Below, piece by piece: positions 20,498 through 34,500 of a stretch of DNA of 64,000 nt. How positions within the stretch are numbered: position 1 is the stretch's first letter; every line of letters starts with the position of its first letter. Source of the stretch: Amaranthus tricolor (Eukaryota > Streptophyta > Magnoliopsida > Caryophyllales > Amaranthaceae); NCBI RefSeq assembly GCF_026212465.1, contig NC_080059.1:17992950-18056949 (forward strand), given 5' to 3'. The position numbers and the translations under genes were made by a program. Below the pieces are notes generated by a model, which saw nothing but the letters and a program-made list of their open reading frames with translations, did not search any database and was not told where the DNA came from.

Positions 20498-22510
20498 AAT
20501 TTCGTTGATCTAGGTAATCTGGGCCAGTCTTCAAGATCTTGAACTTTAACTCAAATTGACGTTGCACTGACAGCTCATATAATTACGTCATTGTGTGCTG
20601 TATTTTTTTAGCATTAATTTAAATTGTCTTTTCTTATTTTTAGTGTTAATTTAAATTGTCATCTTATTTATAGGAAACCCTATAATTAGTATAGCTTAAT
20701 TTCAAAACAATAACTTAAATTCAAAGATTCAAATACAATCCCTGTAATATCATTTAAATTACAAATAAACCATTTATTTATTCAAAATTTAAATACAAAC
20801 ATGTAAGTTAAAACAAATATTTAAATGTCTTGAATATACCTTTATTTAATTCAAATTCAAATATAATCTTATTCAAAAGCTTAAATTTAAATTTAGAATT
20901 TAAATATAACTTTATCTAAATTTTCTTAAGTCATTTAATTTAATCTCAATTAAATATATTTCGGACTTAAATAGTTAATTAATTAATTAATTAATATTTA
21001 ATATGATTTTTAGACCGACTTAAAATATATATCAATTAATCACTTAATATTTAATATAATTTTTGGACCAACTTAAACAACTAAACATACTTACTTAATT
21101 TATTGTTTAACTTAATATGTGTTTTGAATTATCATCACTTAATAGAACTGAGTCTTCAATCTCTTCCTTGATGAAAGTCAAAACCATATTTTCCTAAATC
21201 ATATTACTAAGTTAACATGAATTGAAAAACATGATAATAGCAATCACTTAGATATTTTATCAATCACGTTAAGTTAGAATTAAACATAAATTTTTCAAGA
21301 CATTGAAAACTGTTTCAAATCAGAATAATAAATATGATATAACATAAACATAAGCCAATAAAAATATATGCATGGGTAATAAATCAATACCATAATAAAC
21401 ATAATAAACCATTATCCACAATCACAAGTAAACAAAAATCCAATCACAATACATGAACAAATATAATAATCAATATTTAAATTTAGACCTGATCATGGGC
21501 GGCCCGGCCCGCCGGCCCGGTCCAACCCGGCCCGAAAAGGTGAGGGTTTGGATACCAAAATATGGCCCGATGGGCGGGTTTGGGCAGAAAATAATTGGCT
21601 CGAATTTATTTGGGACGGGTTTGAGATTGACATTTGGCCCGCGGGCCGGCCCGGCCCGGCCCGAAAAAGAGTAAAGAATTATTAATATTCTTGCAATATT
21701 TTTTTTGTTATGAAGTTTGATGTACTAATTCAATTATTAATATTCTTAATTATATATAATGAAAATTACAAAAGTTATATATTAATAATCTTTGCAATGA
21801 AATGATTCAAACAAGATATCACCTAATTATATTTCAACTTATAAATAAAAAAAATTAAACAAAAATTAAGAGTAAAGAATTAATAATGACATTTTTCTAA
21901 GTTGCAATTAATTTGAAAAGGAAAAAATAATATTTTAATTTTAGTTTTATTGTATGATACAATTAAATAATATATAAAATAGGCCCGCAAGCCTGCATAT
22001 TACGTGTTTGGGCAGGAACTTTTAGGCCCGCACTTTGGCCCGGTCCGGTTCGGCCCGCATCAATGATACAATAATCAGTAACTATGAACGTTAATCAGGT
22101 AACAATAAACATGAACTTAATGAATGAACATGAATACTTATATTTATGATCATGAAACAATACTGGAACATGAAACAATCAAAACAGATAAAAACAATAA
22201 TGAATAACTAAGCAACCTAAACAGAAACAGATGAACATGAACAAACAAGCATCAAGCAAACACAACTACGCACAAGCGAGCACATAAAATAGAAAGCAAG
22301 CATAAATCAATAAGCAGCAAAGCATAAACATAATTTACATAACTTCTCCCCCTTTTTGACTTTCATCAAAAAGTAAACAGGGATGAAAATGTTGGAATAG
22401 TTTAACAAAAACTAACTTTTGGTCGATTAAAAAAAAATTGTTCATTAACCATCATAGAAACTACTTCTTAGACCTTGTCTTCCTCTTTTTGGAGGCTTTG
22501 CGAACCTCCA
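20498..22510 (-). mobile_element. SIRE-type copia fragment: partial LTR, 3' UTR, env tail
   Basis: From 20498 to about 22339 the sequence matches the LTR copy at 37100-38475. Beyond it, on the minus strand, are the polypurine tract (gtcaaaaagggggagaag, inverse of 22342-22366) and the lysine/arginine-rich end of the env-like ORF (..KKRKTRSKK, then stop) near 22510-22460. The LTR lacks its last ~620 bp. The right edge abuts the Ulp1 exon without a target duplication, so both ends are broken. Confidence 0.85.
21487..22072. mobile_element. Non-autonomous hAT-like insertion in the SIRE LTR
   Basis: The left end (gacctgatcatgggcggccc) and inverted right end (tatcattgatgcgggccgaa) are related, with cggcccg repeats on both sides. 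The block is absent from the otherwise matching LTR at 38160-38220, which reads through with about 45 bp of different sequence. The AT-rich middle holds no gene. Confidence 0.7.
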
Positions 22511-22516
22511 ATAAAA

Positions 22517-25500
22517 ATTGGATGGTTTTGTCCTGAGTCAATTTCGGGTAGTAAATGTGTAAATGATCCAGATCACGTCAAAGCATACATTCAGACTGCT
22601 TTGACCAACTCCCTTGCATCTAAACACACGTTCATTCTGGCTCCATATATGGAAGAGTAAGTTTTATTTTTGAAATTGAACTTATCTTTTGATTTTTAAA
22701 GTCACCTAATCTCTAATTTGTTGATTTTAAATTTGCGTTTGTAGTTTGCATTGGATACTTTTGGTCATATGTCCTTTAACGAACACTGTGCATGTCTTCG
22801 ACTCATTACAAAAACCTCAAAGCCCACCTCGCAACACAAAATTCAAAGCGTTGTTGAATGCGTACGTAATATTAATTATTTTACCAATTTGATTTAATTA
22901 AGTGTTATATAGATATATAATATTAATTATTTTACCAATTTCGCGCATAAAGTAACTCAAACTTGGTTTGTTATGCACGAAACTTGGCACACAACACTAT
23001 TTGGTATATACTATTGTGTTGAAGTGGTTAGAATTGAAAATCATAGTCATATGCTAGAAATTACGTGTTAAGTTGCGATTTTATGCGTTTCTAACCGTTT
23101 TTGGCATTTTCGCGCGTAAAGTAGCTCAAACTTGGTTTGTTTTGCACGAAACTTGGCACAAAACACTATTTGGTATATATTATTGTGTTGAAGTTTTTAG
23201 AATTGAAAATCGTAGTCATATGCTAGAAATTACGTGTTAAGTTGCGATTTTATGCGTTTTTAACCGTTTTTAACACTTTTGCGCATAAAGTACCTCAAAC
23301 TTGGATTTGATGCGAAACGGGGGCTGATTAAGGCCTTCGTTATGCAAGGATTAATGTTGTGCGGAAGCTTTTATTAATGATACAAACAAAAACTACAAAT
23401 GATCATGAAAAGAACACGAAACAACCACAAACACTTAGACAATTCTGATCTAGCAAACTGTCGAGCAGCCCTCCTTCAGCTCAACTTCTAGGAGTCCACG
23501 TGGATTGTTAGAATGGTTTTAGGACCTTGATAGCTAGATCAAAGTACCAAGATTTCATTTCCACTTTAGCCTAGGTCCTGGATGCATAGGTTTAGTCTCC
23601 ACGTGTCGTGCAAGGTGGTCTGGTCACTAGTTTGCTGCTGTGTCGTGAGGTCTGTATGCAGCCTTGTGTGGGCTCCTTTGGTATCTTCATTTCATACAAC
23701 CACATTTGTATTAGATTTGCACGAAACTTGGCACACAACACTCTTTGGTATGTATTATTGTGTTGAAGTGGATAGAATTGAAAATCATAGTCATATGCTA
23801 GAAATCACGTGTTAAGTTGCGATTTTATGCGTTTTTAAGCGTTTTTGTCAATTTCGCGCGTAAAGTAGCTCAAACTTGGTTTGTTATGCACGAAACTTGG
23901 CACACAACACTATTTGGTATATATTATTGTGTTGAAGTGGTTAGAATTGAAAATCATAGTCATATGCTAGAAATTACGTGTTAAGTTGCGATTTTATGCG
24001 TTTTTAACCGTTTTTGGCACTTTTGCGCGTAAAGTAGCTCAAACTTGGTTTGTTTTGCACGAAACTTGGCACACAAAACTATTTGGTATATATAATGGTG
24101 TTGAAGTTGTTAGAATTGAAAATCGTAGTCATATGTTAGAAATTACGTGTTTAGTTGTGATTTTATGCGTTTTTAATCGTTTTTAACACTTTTCCACATA
24201 AAGTACCTCAAACTTGGATTTGATGCGAAATCGGGGCTGATTAAGGCCTTGGTCATGCAAGGATTAATGTTGTGCGGAAGCTTTTATTAATGACACAGAC
24301 AAAAACTACAAATGATCATGAAAAGAACACGAAACAACCACAAACACTTAGAAAATTCTGATCTAGCAAACTGTCGAGCAGCCCTCCTTCAGCTCAGCTT
24401 CTAGGAGTCCACGTGGATTGTTAGAATGGTTTTAGGACCTTGATAGCTAGATCCAAGTACCAATATTCCATTTCCACTTTAGCCTAGGTCCTAGATGCAT
24501 AGGTTTAGTCTCCACGTGTCGTGCAAGGTGGTCTGGTCACTAGTTTGCTGCTGTGTCGTGAGGTCTGTATGCAGCCTTGTGTAGGCTCCTTTGGTATCTT
24601 CATTTCATACAACCACATTTGTATCAGATTTGCACGAAACTTGGCACACAACACTCTTTGGTATATGTTGGCCTCTTAAGGTTTTGATGATGACTTTACT
24701 TTTAAATAAACAAACATATTATTAGAGATTGTTTTGTAGGTACATATCCGATTTAATGTGAATCGTTGATGAAGCCTATGACTTGATTCGTGGAAGCTGT
24801 ACATGTCTCAAATATCCAAGAAGTTGGGCAATGGCTCTGGAAAACAGTTTACTGTTCCTAGGAGTTGAAGTTCTGACGAAGGTTGTAGATGGAGACAGTG
24901 TGCTGTTCCTTACGATGCAGGTCTGAAGAAGACATTGACTGGAAGATTACGAAAATTAAGTTTTCTGTTTTTGGTTAATGTAAAAGGTTAAAATTTAATT
25001 AGTTGCTTAATTAAATTTATTTATTAATTGGCAAAATAATTTTAATTCGCCTAAAAACATGGAGAAAATCAATTCCTTGTTTATCTCCTATAAACTCGGA
25101 ATTCAAGAGATTTGTTCTCTACTTTGAATTGGTCTCCTACAAATTAGGATCTCCTTGACCCATGATGTTTTAACCGTGCATACAGCAGTTACATTCCACT
25201 CTTACCTATTAACTAACTTCCCGTTTTCTTTGGGAGTAAGTTAGTTATGGAGAACGTGGGATATGTGCAGCTCCTGGAGAACATGGGCTGAGTGCACTGC
25301 TTGCTGTTCCCCTTTTAAAAGAGGGAACTTACGGTTCAGACAGGTATGCATGAATTAAGAGTGTCCATCAAAAGGGAGATTTATTTGAGAAAAATATTCT
25401 AAGTTTTTAATGCCAATTAATTCATAATATTTCTCTTAAAGCAACTATTTCATTTTGATCTTTATGAATTGGCCTTGTAAAGGGTAATTGAGTGTTTTGT

Positions 25501-28500
25501 TGTAATTAGACTTATGGGAAGTCTAAGGGAATAGAGAATAGAAACGTGAGAAGAGAAAGAGAAGGAGAGAAGAGAAGAGAAGAGAAGTGGGCCTAAGTAG
25601 AGAAGCTTTGAGAAAAGCGTTTAGAGAATTGAGAAGCTTCAAGTGAAGCAAAACATTGTTATGTGTAATTGTAATTGATTGCCTTAACATAGTGAGAATT
25701 TTGAAATCCCGGGGGGTCGTGGTTTTTCCTTCTTATTAGGCCAAGAAGGTTTCCACGTAAAATCTTTGTCTCCTTTATTATTTTTCTTTTCGTTTTCAAG
25801 TTTAAGTTTTGTTCTTTACTTGATATAATTCCGCAAAAAGTTGAGCAAAAAATCTTAAACTAACAACACAACAATTCACCCCCCCTCTTGTTGCATTCGA
25901 TCATCTATTAGCATTCCTACAATTGGTATCAGAGCCCTGTTCCTCATTTAATCAGGAAACCCTGAGAGCAGTATCCTGTTCCCTGTCAAGATGTTGAAGA
26001 TGAACGAACGCATGGAAGAAGGTTACTCTACACAAAGGCCACCTATGTTTGATGGGAAATTTTATACCTATTGGAAAAATAGAATGGAAATATTCATAAA
26101 GGCTGAAAGTTACCAAGTATGGAGAGTTATTGAAATTGGAGACTTTGAGGTGACGACCATCAACTCCAACAATGAAGCTGTTCCAAAACCAATCACTGAA
26201 TATGAAAAAGAAGATTTTCAAAAGATGGAGATGAACGCTCTTGCTATCAAGTTACTTCACTGTGGGCTTGGTCCAAATGAGCACAATCGAATTATGGGTT
26301 GCAAAACCGCTAAGCAGATTTGGGACCTGCTCGAAGTTACCCATGAAGGTACTAGTGAAGTAAAGAGATCCAAGATTGATTTGCTGATGTCCAAATATGA
26401 AAGATTCGTCATGGAACCTAGGGAAAACATTCAAGAGATGTTCACTAGATTCACGAATATTACGAATGAGTTAGTCTCTCTTGGTAGAATCATTCCCGTT
26501 GATGAACAAGTTAGAAAAGTGCTTAGGAGTCTTCCTCAAGACGAACGCTGGAGAGCAAAGGTAACAGCCATTCAGGAGTCCAAAGATTTCACCAAGTTCA
26601 GTTTGGAAGAACTGGCTGGTTCCCTTATGACCCATGAATTGCATTTGGGAACAGTTGACAGTTCCCGAAACAAAGGACTGGCTCTAGCAGCAGATGATAG
26701 CGATGAATCTGAAACTGGTGAAGAGGAAGCAGCACTGTTGGCACGAAAATTCAAAAAATTCTTCAGGAACAGAAGATATGGAAATCAAAGAAATAACAAA
26801 GAGAAGGGAACAACGAACGTGAAGACAAGTTTTGAATGCCACAAGTGTGGGAGCTCTGAACACTTCATCAAGGATTGCCCTCAATGGAAAAATGAGAAGG
26901 GCAAGGGAAAAGCAAGAGAAGTTGGAAGACAATATAAGAAGGGTAATTTCAAAACTGATTTTAGGAAAGCAATGATAGCAGCTTGGGGAGATACGGAGAG
27001 CGAGGCTGAGACAGAAGCTCCAGTTGAGGAGGAAACAGCAAACCTATGCCTCATGGCATCTCATGAAGAATCCGAAGAAAAAGAGGTAATGCTTTCTGTT
27101 CCATCTCCTAAACAACTGTCCAACATGAGTAAAAACAATTTAATCAATTTACTCTTAGAGAAACAAGAAAAGCTAGATGAAAAAACAGCTAAGTGTCTCC
27201 AGATTAAGAAAGATCTTAACTTAAGTGAAGATCATATCTCATATCTAAACTCCTTTAGAATCGATGTACAAAGTAGATTTTTTGATTTATTAGATGAAAA
27301 TATAATTTTGAAAGAGCAGTTGGAGAAATTAAAACAGGAATTTGTCACTCTTAATATTGAATTAAATCAAAGCAAATTGTTAGGATTAAAATCGGTTGAA
27401 AATGATAAAACCACTCATGAGTTTAGCACGGAAGTTCAAGAAATAAAATTAAAACTAGAATCAAGTGAGAAGGAAAATAAGTTCCTAAAAGATCAAATAA
27501 ACTTAAGAGGAAAAGGGAAAATCAAAGAAATTCCCAAATGGATTCTAGATGCTAAAACCAAGAGTAAAGAAGGTCTAGGCTTTATTAAGAATGATAAAAA
27601 GAAAAAGGTATACGTAGATCTTCCTAGTAGTAAAGTCTGTTCCTTCTGTGGCAAAAGTGGACACCTAAAACATCAATGTATAAAGAGGGAACAGCATGTC
27701 AAAGCAAATAAAAATTATGTCGAACGTACATGGATTAAGAAATGTGATTCAAATATTATCGACAAGGAACCAAAGGATGAATGGGTTCCTGCACCTAACC
27801 ATTAGTTTGCTTTGCAGGTTCAAGTGAGGGGGAACAACTCATGGTATCTCGACAGTGGGTGTTCCAAGCATATGACGGGTGATAAATCTAAATTTCTCTC
27901 ACTTGAAGCCTATGATGGGGGAACAGTAACCTTCGGTGACAACATGAAGGGTGAGATAATCGCCAAAGGAAAGGTTGGAAGGTCTAGTTCCCATGCCATT
28001 GATAATGTATTTTTAGTCGAGAATTTAAAACACAATTTGTTAAGTATTTCTCAATTTTGCGACAAAGGTAACTCTGTTAAGTTTACTTCTGAAAAATGCA
28101 TAATTTCTAGGAACAGTACAGGAGACCCTGTGCTGGAGGGAATCAGAAAAGGGAACACCTATGTGGTGGACCTGGACACTGTTCCCAGAAACAGTCTAAC
28201 GTGTTTAAGTGTTATTGAAGAAGACCCACTTCTTTGGCACAAGCGATTAGGTCATGCTAGTTTTTCATTGATAAACACATTAAGATCAAAAGACCTAGTT
28301 AGAGGTTTACCATCTATAAAATTCCTTAAAGAAGAAGTTTGTGATCCTTGTGCTAAAGGGAAACAAGTGCGGTCATCCTTTAAATCAAAGAACGTTGTGA
28401 CTACCACTAGACCATTAGAATTAATTCATATGGATTTATGTGGACCAATGAGAACACAAAGCCGTAGTGGCAAAAAGTATGTGTTTGTTGTTGTTGATGA

Positions 28501-31500
28501 TTACAGTAGATTCACTTGGACATTATTTTTGGCAAGCAAAGATGAAGCTTTTGATGAGTTTGTTTCCTTTGCTAATAAAACACAAAAATCTACCAATAAT
28601 CAAATTGTTCACATTAGGTCTGATCATGGAAAAGAATTTGAAAATTCAAACTTCATGAATTATTGCAATGAACATGGCATAAATCACAATTTTTCCGCAC
28701 CTAAAACACCACAACAAAATGGTGTGGTAGAAAGGAAAAATAGGACTTTAGAAGAAATGGCAAGGACCATGTTGATTGCTAGTGGTCTACCTAGGAATTT
28801 TTGGGCAGAAGCCGTTAACACTGCATGCTATATATTGAATCGTGTACTAATTAGACCAATCACTTCAAAGACACCCTATGAATTACTTAAGGGTGTTAAA
28901 CCAAATATTTCCTATTTTCGTGTGTTTGGATGCAAATGTTTTGTACATGTAAATGGAAAACGAAATTTGGGGTTGACAAATTCTGGTACGACTCTACTTA
29001 CTTTCCACAACTCCATGACATTTTAAAATTTCAAGAATGGGAAGATTTGATGACGGAATATTGCTGCAATTCTCTCTTCCCAAATATCATGAGAGAGTTT
29101 ATTTCAAATTTTTCAAATAATTGTGGTAAGTGTTCCAGTGTGGTTAGGAACATTAAAATAGAGTTTAATAGTGCTTTATTGGCAGAATGGTTTAAAATTT
29201 CGAATGTAGGGTTTGATACATACAGTATTGGTGCTAAGATAGTTTTCTCTGGGATAAATGAAAAAACAATCTTTAAGTTTTTAGGGGTTGAACAGAAAAG
29301 GGGTAAAATCAGTCACAATGTGTTGTCCCCATTGCATAAATTACTTTATAATGTAGCACGAAGATTCATCTTGCCCCGAAATTCCAAAAGGAGTGAGGTG
29401 AGTCTGCGTGATGCAACTCTGATTTATTGCATGGTTAATCAAATCAAAATCAATTTTTCATCTTTAATGATTTCGCATTTGTCTGACTGTATAGAAAAGA
29501 AAAATGTTGTAGGATATGGGGGGCTGTTAACTTGGATTTTCCGTAACTTTGGTGTGCCATTGGATGGGTTGGAGTACCCAATGGGACCAAATATGAAGAT
29601 TGGTGCTCGTTGTTTGAAAAACTTGCATTTGAGAGTGACTGATGAGGGGGTATTAATAAATGACTTAGAAGAAGTTGTTTTTGTTGGTTCTGATGATGAA
29701 GAAGTAGAAGAAGAAGAAGAAGAGGAGGTTGAAAAAGCAATAAAAATAAAGAAAGAAAAAGGAATTGAAAAAGAAAAAGAAAAAGAAAAGGAAGAAGAAG
29801 AAAAAGAAGAAGTAAAACAAGGGCCTGTTCCCAGTGAAGCAGAAAACAAGGGGGAACAGGAAGAGGAGACTAAAGTTGAGGGGGAACAAGGAGAAAAGGA
29901 AGGAGATTCCAGTGATGAGGAGGTCGTGATTGCTAAGCTGAGGAAGGGTAAAGCCATTCAGAGGAAGAGTAGGAGGCTTGCTTCAAAGGGTAAGGCAGTA
30001 AAGGTTGATGATGTTACTTCAAAAACCATTCCTGAGCCTACTATATATGACCCTCCTTCTCCCAAGCCAACCACTCCACCACCAACTCAAACCTTATCAC
30101 CACCTCCATCACCCATTCACTTCACACCACCACCATTTCCATCCTCTCCTGGTGTTGGTTGTGCTGACCCTACTCCTACAGCATCTACAGACTCCATCCT
30201 TTCAAAACTCCTTGATCTACAGTCTCAATTAATTGCATTTCAGGATGAGACTCGTGTCTCGCTAGCTTCAATTGTGGATCAGCTGAACCAAATGGAACAA
30301 CGCCTTGGTGCCAAGCTGGACACAGTGGAGGTGCAGACTGAGTATATTGATGAAGAGACTGCCCCTTAACCCTCTCCCTCTGTTTTTAAAAGAACTTATT
30401 GGTTGTATTACTTAACAAACAATTTCTCTTTACCTTGTACCATCCGGGGTACATTGTAGTTGTAATCTTGAACAATTGCTACTTTCTTTGTTTTTTTATT
30501 TTCATGGTCTGTGACAATTAACTCTATGCAGGTTTAATTATTGTTCATAGCACTTGCTTTTATTATTGTTGTTTGTTGCTTTCATCACTAACAAACCTAT
30601 ATGGTTTGTGCTGAGATTTGATAACTCCCAATTCTTTTTGATTGATGTCAAAAGGGGGAAGATTATGCACAAACTTAACAGGAGCAGTGAATACACAGTT
30701 ACATATCTTGTTGATTTATATTGATTCTTATGAATGATATGTGTGTTGCTGTGTTTATGGTAGTTTAGTGATCATCTGTGTTGCTATGTTTATGGTAGTT
30801 TAGTGATCATCTGTGTTGCTAAGTTTGTTGAAGTTCTCATGAACATTTGTTTCTGTGAAAATACTTAATATGTTATGTTAGGTTTATTATAGTTTTATTA
30901 TGTTAGCTCATATTATGTTAGTTTTATTATAATAGGTTATTATGTTATGTTAGTCTTTATCTATTTCCGTTTAACTTAGTTTATTTCATTTAGGTTTTAA
31001 GTTAATTAATTTTGAAAACTTTTTGAAAAATATTTGATATTTTAGAGTAAACTGTTTGTTTATGAATGCTTGGTAAATTATATTCTAACAAGTTGATTTG
31101 CTAAGTTAATTAGAGTTACTTTAATCTCTAGTATGCTCTATGAATTTTGTTTTACTCTATTTCACTTAAGTTTGTTTATAAAGTTTGCCATCATCAAAAA
31201 GGGGGAATTTGTTGGCCTCTTAAGGTTTTGATGATGACTTTACTTTTAAATAAACAAACATATTATTAGAGATTGTTTTGTAGGTACATATCCGATTTAA
31301 TGTGAATCGTTGATGAAGCCTATGACTTGATTCGTGGAAGCTGTACATGTCTCAAATATCCAAGAAGTTGGGCAATGGCTCTGGAAAACAGTTTACTGTT
31401 CCTAGGAGTTGAAGTTCTGACGAAGGTTGTAGATGGAGACAGTGTGCTGTTCCTTACGATGCAGGTCTGAAGAAGACATTGACTGGAAGATTACGAAAAT

Positions 31501-34500
31501 TAAGTTTTCTGTTTTTGGTTAATGTAAAAGGTTAAAATTTAATTAGTTGCTTAATTAAATTTATTTATTAATTGGCAAAATAATTTTAATTCGCCTAAAA
31601 ACATGGAGAAAATCAATTCCTTGTTTATCTCCTATAAACTCGGAATTCAAGAGATTTGTTCTCTACTTTGAATTGGTCTCCTACAAATTAGGATCTCCTT
31701 GACCCATGATGTTTTAACCGTGCATACAGCAGTTACATTCCACTCTTACCTATTAACTAACTTCCCGTTTTCTTTGGGAGTAAGTTAGTTATGGAGAACG
31801 TGGGATATGTGCAGCTCCTGGAGAACATGGGCTGAGTGCACTGCTTGCTGTTCCCCTTTTAAAAGAGGGAACTTACGGTTCAGACAGGTATGCATGAATT
31901 AAGAGTGTCCATCAAAAGGGAGATTTATTTGAGAAAAATATTCTAAGTTTTTAATGCCAATTAATTCATAATATTTCTCTTAAAGCAACTATTTCATTTT
32001 GATCTTTATGAATTGGCCTTGTAAAGGGTAATTGAGTGTTTTGTTGTAATTAGACTTATGGGAAGTCTAAGGGAATAGAGAATAGAAACGTGAGAAGAGA
32101 AAGAGAAGGAGAGAAGAGAAGAGAAGAGAAGTGGGCCTAAGTAGAGAAGCTTTGAGAAAAGCGTTTAGAGAATTGAGAAGCTTCAAGTGAAGCAAAACAT
32201 TGTTATGTGTAATTGTAATTGATTGCCTTAACATAGTGAGAATTTTGAAATCCCGGGGGGTCGTGGTTTTTCCTTCTTATTAGGCCAAGAAGGTTTCCAC
32301 GTAAAATCTTTGTCTCCTTTATTATTTTTCTTTTCGTTTTCAAGTTTAAGTTTTGTTCTTTACTTGATATAATTCCGCAAAAAGTTGAGCAAAAAATCTT
32401 AAACTAACAACACAACAATTCACCCCCCCTCTTGTTGCATTCTATCATCTATTAGCATTCCTACAGTATATATTATTGTGTTGAAGTGGATAGAATTGAA
32501 AATCATAGTCATATGCTAGAAATTACGTGTTAAGTTGCGATTTTATGCGTTTTTAAGCGTTTTTGTCAATTTCGCGCGTAAAGTAGCTCAAACTTGGTTT
32601 GTTATGCACGAAACTTGGCACACAACACTATTTGGTATATATTATTGTGTTGAAGTGGTTAGAATTGAAAATCATAGTCATATGCTAGAAATTACGTGTT
32701 AAGTTGCGATTTTATGCGTTTTTAACCGTTTTTGGCACTTTTGCGCGTAAAGTAGCTCAAACTTGGTTTGTTTTGCACGAAACTTGGCACACAAAACTAT
32801 TTGGTATATATTATGGTGTTGAAGTTGTTAGAATTTAAAATCGTAGTCATATGTTAGAAATTACGTGTTAAGTTGCGATTTTATGCGTTTTAAACCGTTT
32901 TTAACACTTTTGCGCATAAAGTAGCTCAAACTTGGTTTTGATGCGAAACCGGGGCTGATTAAGGCCTTGGTCATGCAAGGATTAATGTTGTGCGGAAGCT
33001 TTTATTAATGACACAGACAAAAACTACAAATGATCATGAAAAGAACACGAAACAACCACAAACACTTAGAAAATTCTGATCTAGCAAACTGTCGAGCAGC
33101 CCTCCTTCAGCTCAGCTTCTAGGAGTCCACGTGGATTGTTAGAATGGTTTTAGGACCTTGATAGCTAGATCCAAGTACCAATATTCCATTTCCACTTTAG
33201 CCTAGGTCCTAGATGCATAGGTTTAGTCTCCACGTGTCGTGCAAGGTGGTATGGTCACTAGTTTGCTGCTGTGTCGTGAGGTCTGTATGCAGCCTTGTGT
33301 GGGCTCCTTTGGTATCTTCATTTCATACAACCACATTTGTATCAGATTTGCACGAAACTTGGCACACAACACTCTTTGGTATATATTATTGTGTTGAAGT
33401 GGATAGAATTGAAAAGCATAGTCATATGCTAGAAATTACGTGTTAAGTTGCGATTTTATGCGTTTTTAAGCGTTTTTGTCAATTTCGCGCGTAAAGTAGC
33501 TCAAACTTGGTTTGTTATGCACGAAACTTGGCACACAACACTATTTGGTATATATTATTGTGTTGAAGTGGTTAGAATTGAAAATCATAGTCATATGCTA
33601 GAAATTACGTGTTAAGTTGCGATTTTATGCGTTTTTAACCGTTTTTGGCACTTTTGCGCGTAAAGTAGCTCAAACTTGGTTTGTTTTGCACGAAACTTGG
33701 CACACAAAACTATTTGGTATATATTATGGTGTTGAAGTTGTTAGAATTGAAAATCGTAGTCATATGTTAGAAATTACATGTTAAGTTGCGATTTTATGCG
33801 TTTTAAACCGTTTTTAACACTTTTGCGCATAAAGTAGCTCAAACTTGGTTTTGATGCGAAATCGGGGCTGATTAAGGCCTTGGTCATGCAAGGATTAATG
33901 TTGTGCGGAAGCTTTTATTAATGACACAGACAAAAACTACAAATGATCATGAAAAGAACACGAAACAACCACAAACACTTAGACAATTCTGATCTAGCAA
34001 ACTGTCGAGCAGCCCTCCTTCAGCTCAGCTTCTAGGAGTCCACGGGGATTGTTAGAATGGTTTTAGGACCTTGATAGCTAGATCCAAGTACCAAGATTCC
34101 ATTTCCACTTTAGCCTAGGTCCTGGATGCATAGGTTTAGTCTCCACGTGTCGTGCAAGGTGGTCTGGTCACAAGTTTGCTGCTGTGTCGTGAGGTCTGTA
34201 TGCAGCCTTGTGTGGGCTCCTTTGGTATCTTCATTTCATACAACCACATTTGTATCAGATTTGCACGAAACTTGGCACACAACACTCTTTTGTATATATT
34301 AATGTGTTGAAGTGGATAGAATTGAAAATCATAGTCATATGCTAGAAATTACGTGTTAAGTTGCGAATTAATGCGTTTTTAAGCGTTTTTGTAAATTTCG
34401 CGCGTAAAGTAGCTCAAACTTGGTTTGTTATGCATAAAACTTGGCACACAACACTATTTGGTATATATTATTGTGTTGAAGTGGTTAGAATTGAAAATCA

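Larger units (their letters stand above)
24666..32465 (+). mobile_element. SIRE-type copia element, recent, lacking RT and RNase H
   Basis: Flanked by a perfect 5-bp duplication gtata (24661-24665 and 32466-32470). It has two 1256-bp LTRs that I find to differ only at one base (g at 25899, t at 32443), a Met-tRNA primer site, gag, protease and integrase, an env-like ORF and a polypurine tract. RT and RNase H, normally between integrase and env, are missing: integrase runs directly into env near 28970. Length 7.8 kb against about 9-10 kb for full SIRE elements. Confidence 0.95.

Noticed and set aside
23582..24186. Similar 66-77-residue frames repeated at 23582, 23986 and 33213
   Set aside because: They repeat with the higher-order satellite units and have no coding signature.
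29439..29957. Ser/Phe-rich minus-strand frames opposite the env-like ORF
   Set aside because: They are the complement of the Glu/Lys-rich acidic repeat in the env-like ORF, so shadows of it.
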